Shown piece by piece: positions 34,088 to 40,247 of a stretch of 61,880 nt of DNA. Both the position numbers and the translations under genes were made by a program. The notes beneath the pieces were generated by a model that saw nothing but the letters and a program-made list of their open reading frames with translations, was not told where the DNA came from and made no database searches. The stretch lies in NCBI GenBank assembly GCA_019245115.1, contig JAFARZ010000232.1, forward strand, positions 1-61,880, read 5' to 3'. Every line of letters begins with the position of its first letter. Position 1 is the first letter of the stretch. This DNA is from Streptosporangiaceae bacterium. GTDB lineage: Bacteria > Actinomycetota > Actinomycetes > Streptosporangiales > Streptosporangiaceae.

Positions 34088-34858
34088 GTGACACAGGCAC
34101 CTGTCGTAGACCTGACCGGGAAGTCGATGCTCGCCATTGTCCAGGCGATTCCCGAGCTTGAGGCCAGGGCAGGCCGCAAGGCAGTTGTCATCGGCGGGCT
34201 AGCCGTCCTGTGCCGCCTCGGCACGGCATACCGGGCTACCGGCGACCTTGACACCGCAAGCCGCCGCGCAGCCGGAGAGCCGCCCCAGCTTGATGTCCTG
34301 CTCAAGTCCGGAGGGTCACGAGCCGGACCCGCCGGTGTATGGATTCCCACCCCGTCAGGCATGGTCCAGGTTGACATCATCGAAATCACAGATGCCGAGC
34401 TGAGCCAGCTTCCGGAGGACCAGACCGACCGGCTTGCCGTGCTCTCTCATGCCTGGGCTATCGAAACCGCCACGCCGTTGAGAATCCGTGCCGCTGCTCC
34501 GCTGCCGGAGGCAAGCACCGAGGTACTCGCAAGCATCGCCGAGCCTGGCCCGCTGATCGCCATGAAACTCCAGTCAATCATGAACCGGCCGGCGGACAAG
34601 GAGCGAACGGATCTACTGGACATCATCCGGCTCACCCTAGACCGAGATGCGGGCCCCTCGGCGCTCGCGCAGTTGCGTAATGCCACCCCGCAACTTGCGG
34701 CAGATGCGCGCCTTCACGCGAGCCGATGGTTCGCTGACCTCAAGGACCATTCACTCCGCCGGGTCCGTGAACTCCCCGAAGGCTCAGACGTTGATGCAGA
34801 CGCCGTGCAACTAGTCGGCGAACTACTCCTGGCAGAGCTGGACAGGCCCGACCACTGA
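34088..34858 (+). CDS. AbiEii-like nucleotidyltransferase (candidate toxin)
   Basis: The 256-residue protein starts at a GTG six bases after the preceding gene. It has the minimal nucleotidyltransferase core VVIGGLAVLCRLGTAYRATG with DLD following, a strand with IEI acidic residues (VQVDIIEITD), and the AbiEii-type block LIAMKLQSIMNRPADKERTD with DLLDIIRL. In AbiE/MenT systems such enzymes transfer nucleotides to target RNA or GTP and arrest growth. Pairing with a winged-helix gene supports a type IV toxin-antitoxin or phage-defence role, which remains inference. Confidence 0.68.
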   Translation: MTQAPVVDLTGKSMLAIVQAIPELEARAGRKAVVIGGLAVLCRLGTAYRATGDLDTASRRAAGEPPQLDVLLKSGGSRAGPAGVWIPTPSGMVQVDIIEITDAELSQLPEDQTDRLAVLSHAWAIETATPLRIRAAAPLPEASTEVLASIAEPGPLIAMKLQSIMNRPADKERTDLLDIIRLTLDRDAGPSALAQLRNATPQLAADARLHASRWFADLKDHSLRRVRELPEGSDVDADAVQLVGELLLAELDRPDH

Positions 34859-34993
34859 TACCACAGCCCGGACTATTGTCCCAGGTCATCATGGGTATCT
34901 GCGAGTGCCGCCAGTAGCCAAAATGCAAACGATAATGACACAGCTGGCCCGCAGCTATAGTTTTCGGAGGCGAGACGCCCGGGCCCATTGTGA

Positions 34994-35060
34994 CTTGCGG
35001 GACCCGTGAGCAGACGCGGCCTGTGCGGGCAATCCCGTGGTTGTCGCACCGCGGGGCACC
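34994..35060. repeat. ~65-bp duplicated palindromic sequence, copy 1
   Basis: CTTGCGGG, CCCGTGA, CAGACGCG, then CCCGTGGTTGTCGCA and a CCGCGGGG arm occur here. The same order occurs at 35547-35605. The CCCGTGG...CCGCGGG part is itself an imperfect hairpin. It lies between the AbiE-like pair and the small membrane protein, near the left side of the mobile region. Confidence 0.55.
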
Positions 35061-35061
35061 C

Positions 35062-35331
35062 TCAGGCCAATGGAACCCGCCCGCGTGAGGCCTCGCCCTG
35101 CAACCGGCGACGCTGGGAAATTAGGAGGACAACGAACATGATGCCTCCAGCTATCGCAGCAATCATTCCCGCGAGCCCGAACCACTTGCTAACCGGACCA
35201 CCACTGAAGAAGCCGAGCAGTCCGCCGACGGCCCCGGCCAGGAACCCAGCAGCGATGACTAGGTATTGACCGCGCGGCAGTGAGCTCGGCCGTCCTGGTC
35301 CCTCGGGCGCAGCAGGCCCGGCGTTCCTCAT
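35062..35331 (-). CDS. small membrane protein (two transmembrane helices)
   Basis: The 89-residue protein has a polar Pro/Gly-rich N-terminus, two helices (YLVIAAGFLAGAVGGLLGFF and WFGLAGMIAAIAGGIMFVVL) separated by a short GGPVSK loop, and a basic C-terminal tail (SQRRRLQGEASRGR). No family was recognised. It could be an accessory immunity or anchor protein of the mobile element. Its start at 35331 has no strong ribosome-binding site, so a slightly later start is possible. Confidence 0.5.
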   Translation of the reverse strand: MRNAGPAAPEGPGRPSSLPRGQYLVIAAGFLAGAVGGLLGFFSGGPVSKWFGLAGMIAAIAGGIMFVVLLISQRRRLQGEASRGRVPLA

Positions 35332-35368
35332 AGCCGCGAACTACCCCGATGCATTTGGGCAAACGCCT

Positions 35369-35525
35369 TCAGTCGGGTCCGGGCGCCGAATACCATCCGG
35401 CTCCTTCTGGGCCGGGATCTTCATCCACCGTGATGCCGTGTCCGGAGCAGTGGACACAGATGCCGCATAGTTCAAGGTCCAGATGTTACTGGCACAGCTG
35501 CCATGCAGCTTCGGTGTCGAGGAGC
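35369..35525 (-). pseudogene. possible remnant of a small Cys/His protein
   Basis: On the minus strand the frame reads TEAAWQLCQ, a stop, then HLDLELCGICVHCSGHGITV and DEDPGPEGAGWYSAPGPD before a stop. The CxxCxxC-SGHG part looks like a small zinc-binding protein, but an in-frame TAA interrupts the most plausible coding stretch and there is no good start. I take it as a decayed small gene in the 450-base gap between the membrane protein and the SpdB operon. Confidence 0.3.
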
Positions 35526-35546
35526 GGGGTGTCCGAGCCTACCGAG

Positions 35547-35640
35547 GCTTGCGGGCCCGTGACAGACGCGCTCCATGCATCCAACCCCGTGGTTGCCGCA
35601 TCCACAGGTGCCCAATCCCATGGTTGTCACATCCACGGGT
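35547..35640. repeat. duplicated palindromic sequence, copy 2 plus a third partial unit
   Basis: CTTGCGGG-CCCGTGA-CAGACGCG then CCCCGTGGTTGCCGCA (35547-35605) repeats the sequence at 34994. A third partial unit, CCCATGGTTGTCACATCC followed by ACGGG (about 35618-35640), lies directly after it. Each unit can fold on itself (CCCRTGG with CCRCGGG). Confidence 0.55.
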
Positions 35641-35761
35641 TAGGTTAGGCGTGCGGATACCTGGAAGCCAAAAAGGACAATCCGGCGGTCTTCCCAGGCC
35701 AGCGACATATATGCAAATGCAGCCATGCTCCACGGTGCCAATCATAACGACACACGTTATT

Positions 35762-35792
35762 CATCTGGCTCCTTCGAAAAGGAGTCCAGATG
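35762..35792 (+). promoter_or_regulatory. hairpin enclosing the ribosome-binding site and start codon of the next gene
   Basis: CATCTGG (35762-35768) and CTCCTT (35769-35774) pair with AAGGAG (35779-35784) and CCAGATG (35786-35792) around a CGAA loop, with one bulged T. The 3' arm contains the Shine-Dalgarno sequence AAGGAG and, at its end, the ATG (35790-35792). Translation of the downstream SpdB operon would be blocked when this RNA hairpin forms. Confidence 0.7.
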
Positions 35793-36122
35793 CACGACCA
35801 CGACCAGGACAACGACGGCAAATTCCCCGACGAGACGCCGGTCGAAGTCCGCTACCCGCGTTCGAAACAAGAGGAGCAGGGCGACCGCGAGCAGTGGCCG
35901 TGGCTGCCGGGAACAATCCTAGAGCAGTGCGGCCCGGACGAATGGTACGTGTGCTTGGAGGTCCGCGAACTGGCCGTCCTGCGGGACGGACGGCGGGCAC
36001 CGCGCGGGACCGCCAGCCGCAATCTCTATTACCCGTGCTGTTACCGCGAAAGCTCGGAGATCCGTCCGCGCTCCATGTCTGCCTGTCCGGCCACGGGGAC
36101 ACGGCGGGGGGCGGGCCGGTGA
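35790..36122 (+). CDS. small conserved mobile-element protein
   Basis: The 110-residue acidic protein contains the block FPDETPVEVRYPRSKQEEQG and WPWLPGTILEQCGPDEWYVC, then LYYPCCYRESSEIRP. I recognise this as a small protein of unknown function common beside spdB-type genes in actinomycete integrative elements and plasmids. The last ~18 residues are basic and poorly conserved. The stop overlaps the next start (GTGA), so it is the first gene of a coupled operon. The start is fixed by AAGGAG six bases upstream. Confidence 0.65.
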   Translation: MHDHDQDNDGKFPDETPVEVRYPRSKQEEQGDREQWPWLPGTILEQCGPDEWYVCLEVRELAVLRDGRRAPRGTASRNLYYPCCYRESSEIRPRSMSACPATGTRRGAGR

Positions 36123-36727
36123 CCGGGGACAAGGTGATCCGCTTCGCGACAGCGGCCGTAGTCTGTGCCGTGGCCGCCTTCGCGGCGGTGGTCAGCTACT
36201 CGCATATCTACGGGCTGGGCCGTGCACATGGTCAGGATGGCACGGCGGCCCGGCTGCTGCCGCTGAGCGTGGACGGCCTGATCGTGGCCGCCTCGCTCGT
36301 GCTGCTGCACGAGGCGCGTAACGACCGTGATGCGCCAGAGCTGGCCCGTTTCATGCTGTGGCTCGGCATCGCTGCGACGGTCGGCGCGAACATCGCCTTC
36401 GGAGCGCAGTACGGGCTGCTCGGCGCGCTGATCTCGGCCTGGCCCGCGGTGGCGTTCATCGGCTCGGTGGAGATCGCGACGCAGCAGGTGAGGCGAGCCC
36501 GCGCGCCACGCGGGGCCACCACAGTGCCGGAGGTGCCACAGGTGCCAGGGAATGTGGAGCAGGCGGTCCGGGCAGCGTATGCAGCGTCGGTCGCGGCCGG
36601 GCGGCCGCTGAGCCAGCGGGCCATAGCCGAACGGTTCGGGCTGTCCCGGCGCAAGGTGAGCCAGCTCATTACCGCCATCACCATCGAGGGCAATGGGCAC
36701 TCCCCGGCCGGGCAGGAGGCGGCATGA
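36119..36727 (+). CDS. DUF2637/SpdB2-like spread protein
   Basis: The GTG at 36119 overlaps the previous stop. The 202-residue protein has four membrane helices (FATAAVVCAVAAFAAVVSYS, PLSVDGLIVAASLVLLH, FMLWLGIAATVGANIAFGAQ, LISAWPAVAFIGSVEIA), the DUF2637 pattern. A C-terminal helix-turn-helix follows (PLSQRAIAERFGLSRRKVSQ). SpdB proteins help intramycelial spreading of conjugative elements in sporulating actinomycetes. Its presence marks this region as part of an integrative element. The long frame open further upstream is not coding. Confidence 0.82.
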   Translation: MTGDKVIRFATAAVVCAVAAFAAVVSYSHIYGLGRAHGQDGTAARLLPLSVDGLIVAASLVLLHEARNDRDAPELARFMLWLGIAATVGANIAFGAQYGLLGALISAWPAVAFIGSVEIATQQVRRARAPRGATTVPEVPQVPGNVEQAVRAAYAASVAAGRPLSQRAIAERFGLSRRKVSQLITAITIEGNGHSPAGQEAA

Positions 36728-37131
36728 ACCGGTACGGCGCGACGGTGATGCGGCAGTGGGCACGTTTGCTGCCGGAGGTCTACGCGGAGATCAGGAACCC
36801 CAGCGTCTTCTTCGGCGTCCTGGGCGAGCAGATCGCCCAGCGGATCGATGAACTGGCCGACGAGCTGGCCGGCGACGACATGCCCGGCGAGGGATACCTC
36901 GCCAAGGTCGGACGGCTGACCGCCGCCCGCTGCCGGGCCGAAGAAATGGTCATGCACGACTACGGCCTGCTCCCGCCAGACGGCGAGGACGACGGGGACG
37001 AGGACAGCGTGCTGACCGCGGCCGGGGAACGGCCGGTGGCTGTGGACCGCGACCACCCATCGTGGGCGGAGGTAGATGCCGAACAGCGCGAACGGGTCGG
37101 TGATCCGGCCGCCGAGGAGGGCCGGTCATGA
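36724..37131 (+). CDS. TnpV-like small element protein
   Basis: The ATG at 36724 overlaps the previous stop (ATGA); 135 residues. It begins MNRYGATVMRQWARLLPEVY and has FFGVLGEQIAQRIDELADEL, then AGDDMPGEGYLAKVGRLTAA. This pattern is familiar from a family often labelled TnpV in actinomycete mobile elements; its function is unknown. The C-terminal 40 residues are acidic and variable. It is coupled to the SpdB2 gene and to the following small gene by 4-base overlaps. Confidence 0.65.
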   Translation: MNRYGATVMRQWARLLPEVYAEIRNPSVFFGVLGEQIAQRIDELADELAGDDMPGEGYLAKVGRLTAARCRAEEMVMHDYGLLPPDGEDDGDEDSVLTAAGERPVAVDRDHPSWAEVDAEQRERVGDPAAEEGRS

Positions 37132-37328
37132 CCGCGCTCGCGAACAGCTCAGTGTTCTGGGATCGGGCTGCTGGCCAGCCTGGCGGCCTTGTACGTCCTG
37201 CCCACCCTGATCGCCGTGATCAGCAGGTCGAGAACATCCCGCTGGTGATGTTCTTGAACTGCTTCCCGATTGCCTGGCCAGCCGTGCTGCTCCTCGCCTG
37301 CATGATGCCGCGCAAAGAACCTTGGTAG
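37128..37328 (+). pseudogene. frameshifted superinfection-immunity-like small membrane protein
   Basis: The frame starting ATG 37128 ends with NIPLVMFLNCFPIAWPAVLL and LACMMPRKEPW, the second half of a Superinfection immunity (Imm)-like protein. The expected first half, GLLASLAALYVLPTLIAVIS, is present in the same DNA but in the next frame (about 37155-37222). Two compensating single-base shifts are therefore needed to read the whole family sequence. Either the gene carries an insertion and a deletion, or the base calls are wrong here. Confidence 0.6.
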
Positions 37329-37344
37329 CACCGTGCCACCTCGG

Positions 37345-37374
37345 CCGGAGTCCCGTCACCTTCCGGGACTCCGG
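37345..37374 (+). terminator. hairpin terminator of the SpdB operon
   Basis: CCGGAGTCCCG (37345-37355) and CGGGACTCCGG (37364-37374) form a perfect 11-bp stem with an 8-base loop, 16 bases after the last stop codon, followed by TTTGC. Confidence 0.7.
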
Positions 37375-37565
37375 TTTGCATTCCCGCGACCAGCATCAGT
37401 CAATCGTCCAGAGATTACGTGGGCACGTGCAAGGCGGGCGGTAACAAAGTCATTCCGACATACCACGATCCGTTAACGCTTGCACTCCTCCGGGACGGCT
37501 GGCGCGTCGGATGAAGCATGCCCAGGAGGGCCTCCAGTGGACCGCCGGTCGGGGGTTAAGCAAAA

Positions 37566-37590
37566 AGCCCTGGCGGATTCCGCCCGGGCT
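37566..37590 (-). terminator. rho-independent terminator of the minus-strand small gene
   Basis: Read on the minus strand, AGCCC-g-GGCGG pairs with CCGCC-a-GGGCT around an AAT loop, followed immediately by TTTTTG. It lies 5 bases after the stop codon of the 58-codon gene at 37595-37771. Confidence 0.75.
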
Positions 37591-37594
37591 CTAT

Positions 37595-37771
37595 CTACCT
37601 TTGCTTCGTCCGCCGAGGGTGCTGCCATCTCGCTGACGCCTCCAGCACGGCCGGCACATCCTCCGGGCGAGCCTTCTTGAGGGCCTGCCATCCGAGGAAT
37701 AACCGCGCGGGCTCGAACTTTCCCACAAGACCGATAGCTAACGATATTATCGATAATAGGTATAAGTGCAT
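37595..37771 (-). CDS. 58-residue small membrane-associated protein
   Basis: The gene has an ATG at 37771, AGGAG six bases upstream, and a strong terminator directly after the TAG. The peptide has one hydrophobic helix (MHLYLLSIISLAIGLVG) followed by a basic soluble part (KFEPARLFLGWQALKKARPE, then DVPAVLEASARWQHPRRTKQ). The codons of the soluble part are GC-rich and look coding, whereas the helix is unusually AT-rich. A TAGACT/AGTCTA hairpin includes part of the ribosome-binding site. I do not recognise the family; a toxin-like or regulatory small membrane protein is possible. Confidence 0.6.
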   Translation of the reverse strand: MHLYLLSIISLAIGLVGKFEPARLFLGWQALKKARPEDVPAVLEASARWQHPRRTKQR

Positions 37772-37860
37772 AATAGACTCCTAAAGTCTACAGAATTATC
37801 GTTCGACTCTAACATATAAGAAATCGACTCTATTAACACTAGTATACCATATCCATCAAG
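37772..37860 (-). promoter_or_regulatory. AT-rich upstream region of the small gene with direct repeats and SD hairpin
   Basis: This stretch is far richer in A+T than the rest of the window. On the minus strand TAGAGTCGA occurs twice about 22 bases apart. TATACT and TATATG are possible -10 elements, but no convincing -35 at the right spacing was found. TAGACT-TTAGG-AGTCTA (37790-37774) overlaps the Shine-Dalgarno sequence AGGAG. Confidence 0.45.
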
Positions 37861-37914
37861 ATGATTTTCGTCACGCCAGGTTCAGCCGTCCCCTCCCAGG
37901 TTCCGGAACGAACC

Positions 37915-37988
37915 GGACCGGAAGACGAGGCGGGGGCCCGTCCCGGACCCCGCTACCATCCCTGCCGCCCAGGCAGGGGCTCCGGTCC
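37915..37988. other. structured three-way-junction-like sequence
   Basis: GGACCGGA (37915-37922) pairs with TCCGGTCC (37981-37988) and encloses two further arms: GCGGGG with CCCCGC, and CCCTGCC with GGCAGGG (5-base loop). It is not a tRNA: no T-loop or anticodon pattern is present. It lies just after the stop of the SpaB_C-like gene, so it may act as a terminator or structured 3' end, or be a small RNA. Confidence 0.45.
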
Positions 37989-38013
37989 GCTTCTTGCTGT
38001 GTTACTGAACCGG

Positions 38014-38703
38014 TCAGCCTTCCCTGGAACCCTCGCGCAGGCTACGCACCTTGGCGTCTAGCTCGCCGCTTGCGGCAGCTATCGCCTGGAGCACACCTAC
38101 GACCTGCTGGTCTCGCGCGATGGGGTCACCCTGGTTGTTCGCGATCGCGAGTACCCGTGAGGCATGCCGGAGGGACCAGCGCCCCTCGTCCAGGTGGAAC
38201 AGCCCGAGCGGGTTCGAGAACAGGTGGACGACATGGACCCAGTGAAACTCGCGCAGAACATTGTCCTCATGATCTGTGGAGAACTCCGTGAGCACGTTGT
38301 CCGGGTCACGCTTCAAGAGCGCGAGAGCCAGCTCGCACCCGGTTGTCCAGTGCTGGTACATGTAGGGCCAGATATCGTCCCCGAACTTCTCCGCCTCGCC
38401 CTGGTAGACCTGCCCGACCCTCCCATGGCTTGCCACCGTCCAGTCGGCAAGCTTGCCCCCATCTCGCGCATCGTCCAGCGCGCTGGCCAGAAGGGCATAG
38501 CTGCCGGCCTGAATCGGCTGCTGCCAGTGGACTCGGAACCGGAGGGTCGGCTCCCAGAAGTAGTGCCAGGCGTCGATGCGCCCGCTCAGCGTCTCGTGTA
38601 TGAGCGGATCGATCACGTCCACGAGCAGTCGCTCGCGCCGCCCGTAGTCGGCTGGTTGGATCTCGGCTTCGACCCACTCAGCGGGGGTGTCATGTTCAGG
38701 CAT
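38014..38703 (-). CDS. stand-alone SpaB_C/thiopeptide-type biosynthesis-like protein
   Basis: The 229-residue protein has YGRRERLLVDVIDPLIHETL, WHYFWEPTLRFRVHW, VGQVYQGEAEKFGDDIWPYM and a following CELALALL helix. It matches the layout of the C-terminal domain of lantibiotic dehydratases (SpaB_C, 'thiopeptide-type bacteriocin biosynthesis'). In full LanB enzymes this domain eliminates glutamate from glutamylated Ser/Thr; in split forms it also makes pyridine rings or adds amino acids to peptides. No LanB partner or obvious precursor is nearby, so its role here is unknown. Assignment is by pattern and moderately sure. Confidence 0.55.
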   Translation of the reverse strand: MPEHDTPAEWVEAEIQPADYGRRERLLVDVIDPLIHETLSGRIDAWHYFWEPTLRFRVHWQQPIQAGSYALLASALDDARDGGKLADWTVASHGRVGQVYQGEAEKFGDDIWPYMYQHWTTGCELALALLKRDPDNVLTEFSTDHEDNVLREFHWVHVVHLFSNPLGLFHLDEGRWSLRHASRVLAIANNQGDPIARDQQVVGVLQAIAAASGELDAKVRSLREGSREG

Positions 38704-39063
38704 GCCCGAAAGATAAGCGATCGCACCACCGGCGGGTGCGGAATGCCGCAGACGTCGTCACCGCCGGCCGCCGACCGCTACTGACGAAACTATGCCGTGC
38801 GAGCTACCCGGCCCGGTGGGCCGAGCAGCTCGCCGAGCCGACCGCGCCTACACTCCTAATTCGCACATTCGAAAGTACTAACAGATATCTATGGACAACG
38901 TTTCGAATTGATCCCCTGAATGTGGCATGTAGCCCAGGAGCGCACATCCGGAACTATCAGCAGCTATAGGACACCACGAACCGGATATCTCGCCCAAATG
39001 CATAAAAATACCCCGAATGGCGCAAACACGGGCGACACGCCGCAGGATTGGGCACGCAACACC
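38704..39063. other. intergenic region without recognisable gene
   Basis: This stretch is more AT-rich toward its right end. It holds an 8-bp inverted repeat, ATTCGAAA (38867-38874) and TTTCGAAT (38901-38908). I see no coding pattern on either strand; the open frames here have the wrong codon bias. Confidence 0.5.
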
Positions 39064-39141
39064 TTGACGGCTGAACGGTGTAGTCTTCATAACACTACGG
39101 CTAGCCCTTTGGATCTGGCAGTCCAAAGGGCTAGTAGCCGT
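39064..39141 (+). promoter_or_regulatory. promoter and 5'-leader hairpin of the Hachiman operon
   Basis: TTGACG (39064-39069) and CATAAC (39088-39093) at 18-base spacing suggest a start near 39100. A long hairpin lies exactly there: ACGGCTAGCCCTTTGG (39097-39112) pairs with CCAAAGGGC and TAGCCGT (39123-39141), with a 10-base loop and a 3-base bulge. It would be the 5' end of the transcript, about 145 bases before the first start codon. Confidence 0.5.
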
Positions 39142-39285
39142 CGGAGATCAAGGACCTCGATCGGCGTTACAACACTCGTCACTGATCATGCCCTTGATCA
39201 CTGGTTCCGGTCAAGCCCATTCCCGGGCGTGTCCACGGCTCCTCGACGGCTTGCCAGGCGCGCGTCCAGAAGGGAGCCGTTGACT

Positions 39286-39363
39286 GTGGGCGATGACCAG
39301 GCGAATTCCTGCGCACCCCGCCACACCGTCGGGTTGGGACTGGTGCTGGGGGTGGTCCGGTGA
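39286..39363 (+). CDS. 25-residue leader ORF overlapping hamA
   Basis: A GTG at 39286, nine bases after AGGGAG, starts a 25-codon frame (GDDQANSCAPRHTVGLGLVL, then GVVR). Its TGA overlaps the GTG of hamA (GTGA). hamA itself has no separate ribosome-binding site, so translation of this leader would deliver ribosomes to hamA. A TTG two codons earlier is an alternative start. The peptide itself need not have a function. Confidence 0.4.
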   Translation: MGDDQANSCAPRHTVGLGLVLGVVR

Positions 39364-40247
39364 CGGTCGCGCCGATCGAGCCGTATGGACGGCCGCCTCA
39401 AGACCCTCTTCCGACCCCGTTCTTGACGGTCCGGGTCCACAGGCTCGACATGACGCCGTCGCTGACCGCTGTCTGCGCCGGATACGAGAGCGGTCAGTGG
39501 CGAGCAGCCGGACTGGCCCGCCACATGCTGTACTGGGTTCCCGATTTCGCGCTTCGCCAGAGTGAGCGTCGCGGCTTCAACAGCGGGGCCGGACCTGAGC
39601 AGATGTGCCGTGCGATGCGGATGGTCTTCGGCAGCGGATCGGCCATTCGCCGAGGCGAACCCGGAGAGATCTTGCTGCACATCGTGTGCAGGGAGGTATT
39701 CGGCAGCGACACCGTCCTTAACAAGGTCTTCTTCAAGACGGCCGGCAACGACACGGTGAAAGGGTTCGACGCCGTGCACATCGTCCACATGCCGGATGGC
39801 CTGGAGTTGTGGCTAGGCGAAGCCAAGTTCTACGAGGAGCGGAACGCCGCGATCCGGGATGCGATCGCTTCCATTCGCGCGCACTTGGAGACCGACTACC
39901 TGCGTGGGGAGTTCTGCCTTATTACCGACAAGATCGATGACTCCTGGCCGCATGCCGGGCAAGTCCGTCAACTTATCCACGAGAACGTCTCCCTCGATCA
40001 TGTGTTTCGGCGCGTGACGATCCCTGTGCTGCTGGCGTACGACAGCCCGGCCGTGCGCGGGCACAGCGAAGAGTGCGCGGAATTCATCGCCGCCTTCGAA
40101 AAGGAAATGCTCGAAGGGTGGCAGCGCTTCGCGGGCCAGGCCACCAACGTAGCCGTGCCCGTGCGAGTGAGGCTTTTTCTCGCTCCTCTGGGCTCAAAGC
40201 GCGCGCTCGTCGACGAGATTGACAGGATGCTTCCGGGATGGCGCTGA
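39360..40247 (+). CDS. hamA: Hachiman defence nuclease subunit HamA (DUF1837)
   Basis: The 295-residue protein contains the DUF1837 core with a PD-(D/E)xK-like nuclease pattern: PGEILLHIVC (E103), GFDAVHIVHMPDGLELWLGE (D137, E154) followed by AKFY (K156), and RDAIASIRAHL. It is followed, with 10 bases overlap, by a helicase gene, the defining HamA-HamB architecture. In Hachiman, HamA is kept inactive by HamB and degrades DNA when the helicase meets damaged or phage DNA. The N-terminal 25 residues are Pro-rich and variable. Confidence 0.88.
   Translation: MTVAPIEPYGRPPQDPLPTPFLTVRVHRLDMTPSLTAVCAGYESGQWRAAGLARHMLYWVPDFALRQSERRGFNSGAGPEQMCRAMRMVFGSGSAIRRGEPGEILLHIVCREVFGSDTVLNKVFFKTAGNDTVKGFDAVHIVHMPDGLELWLGEAKFYEERNAAIRDAIASIRAHLETDYLRGEFCLITDKIDDSWPHAGQVRQLIHENVSLDHVFRRVTIPVLLAYDSPAVRGHSEECAEFIAAFEKEMLEGWQRFAGQATNVAVPVRVRLFLAPLGSKRALVDEIDRMLPGWR

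Noticed and set aside
35483..36118. N-terminal extension of the SpdB2-like protein
   Set aside because: The extra ~210 codons overlap another well-supported gene and show no homology. The GTG at 36119 fits the GTGA overlap.
37915..37988. tRNA-like fold
   Set aside because: Three stems are present, but there is no GTTCRA T-loop, no D-loop pattern and no anticodon arm of proper size, so it is listed only as a structured sequence.
37595..38703. The 58-residue protein as a RiPP precursor for the SpaB_C-like enzyme
   Set aside because: The peptide has few Ser/Thr, no Cys, no leader/core division and a membrane helix at the N-terminus, so no support beyond proximity.
38920..39285. Upstream part of a plus-strand frame ahead of hamA as a full gene
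   Set aside because: Only the last ~25 codons have a usable start and ribosome-binding site. The rest crosses the predicted promoter and hairpin and has poor codon bias.
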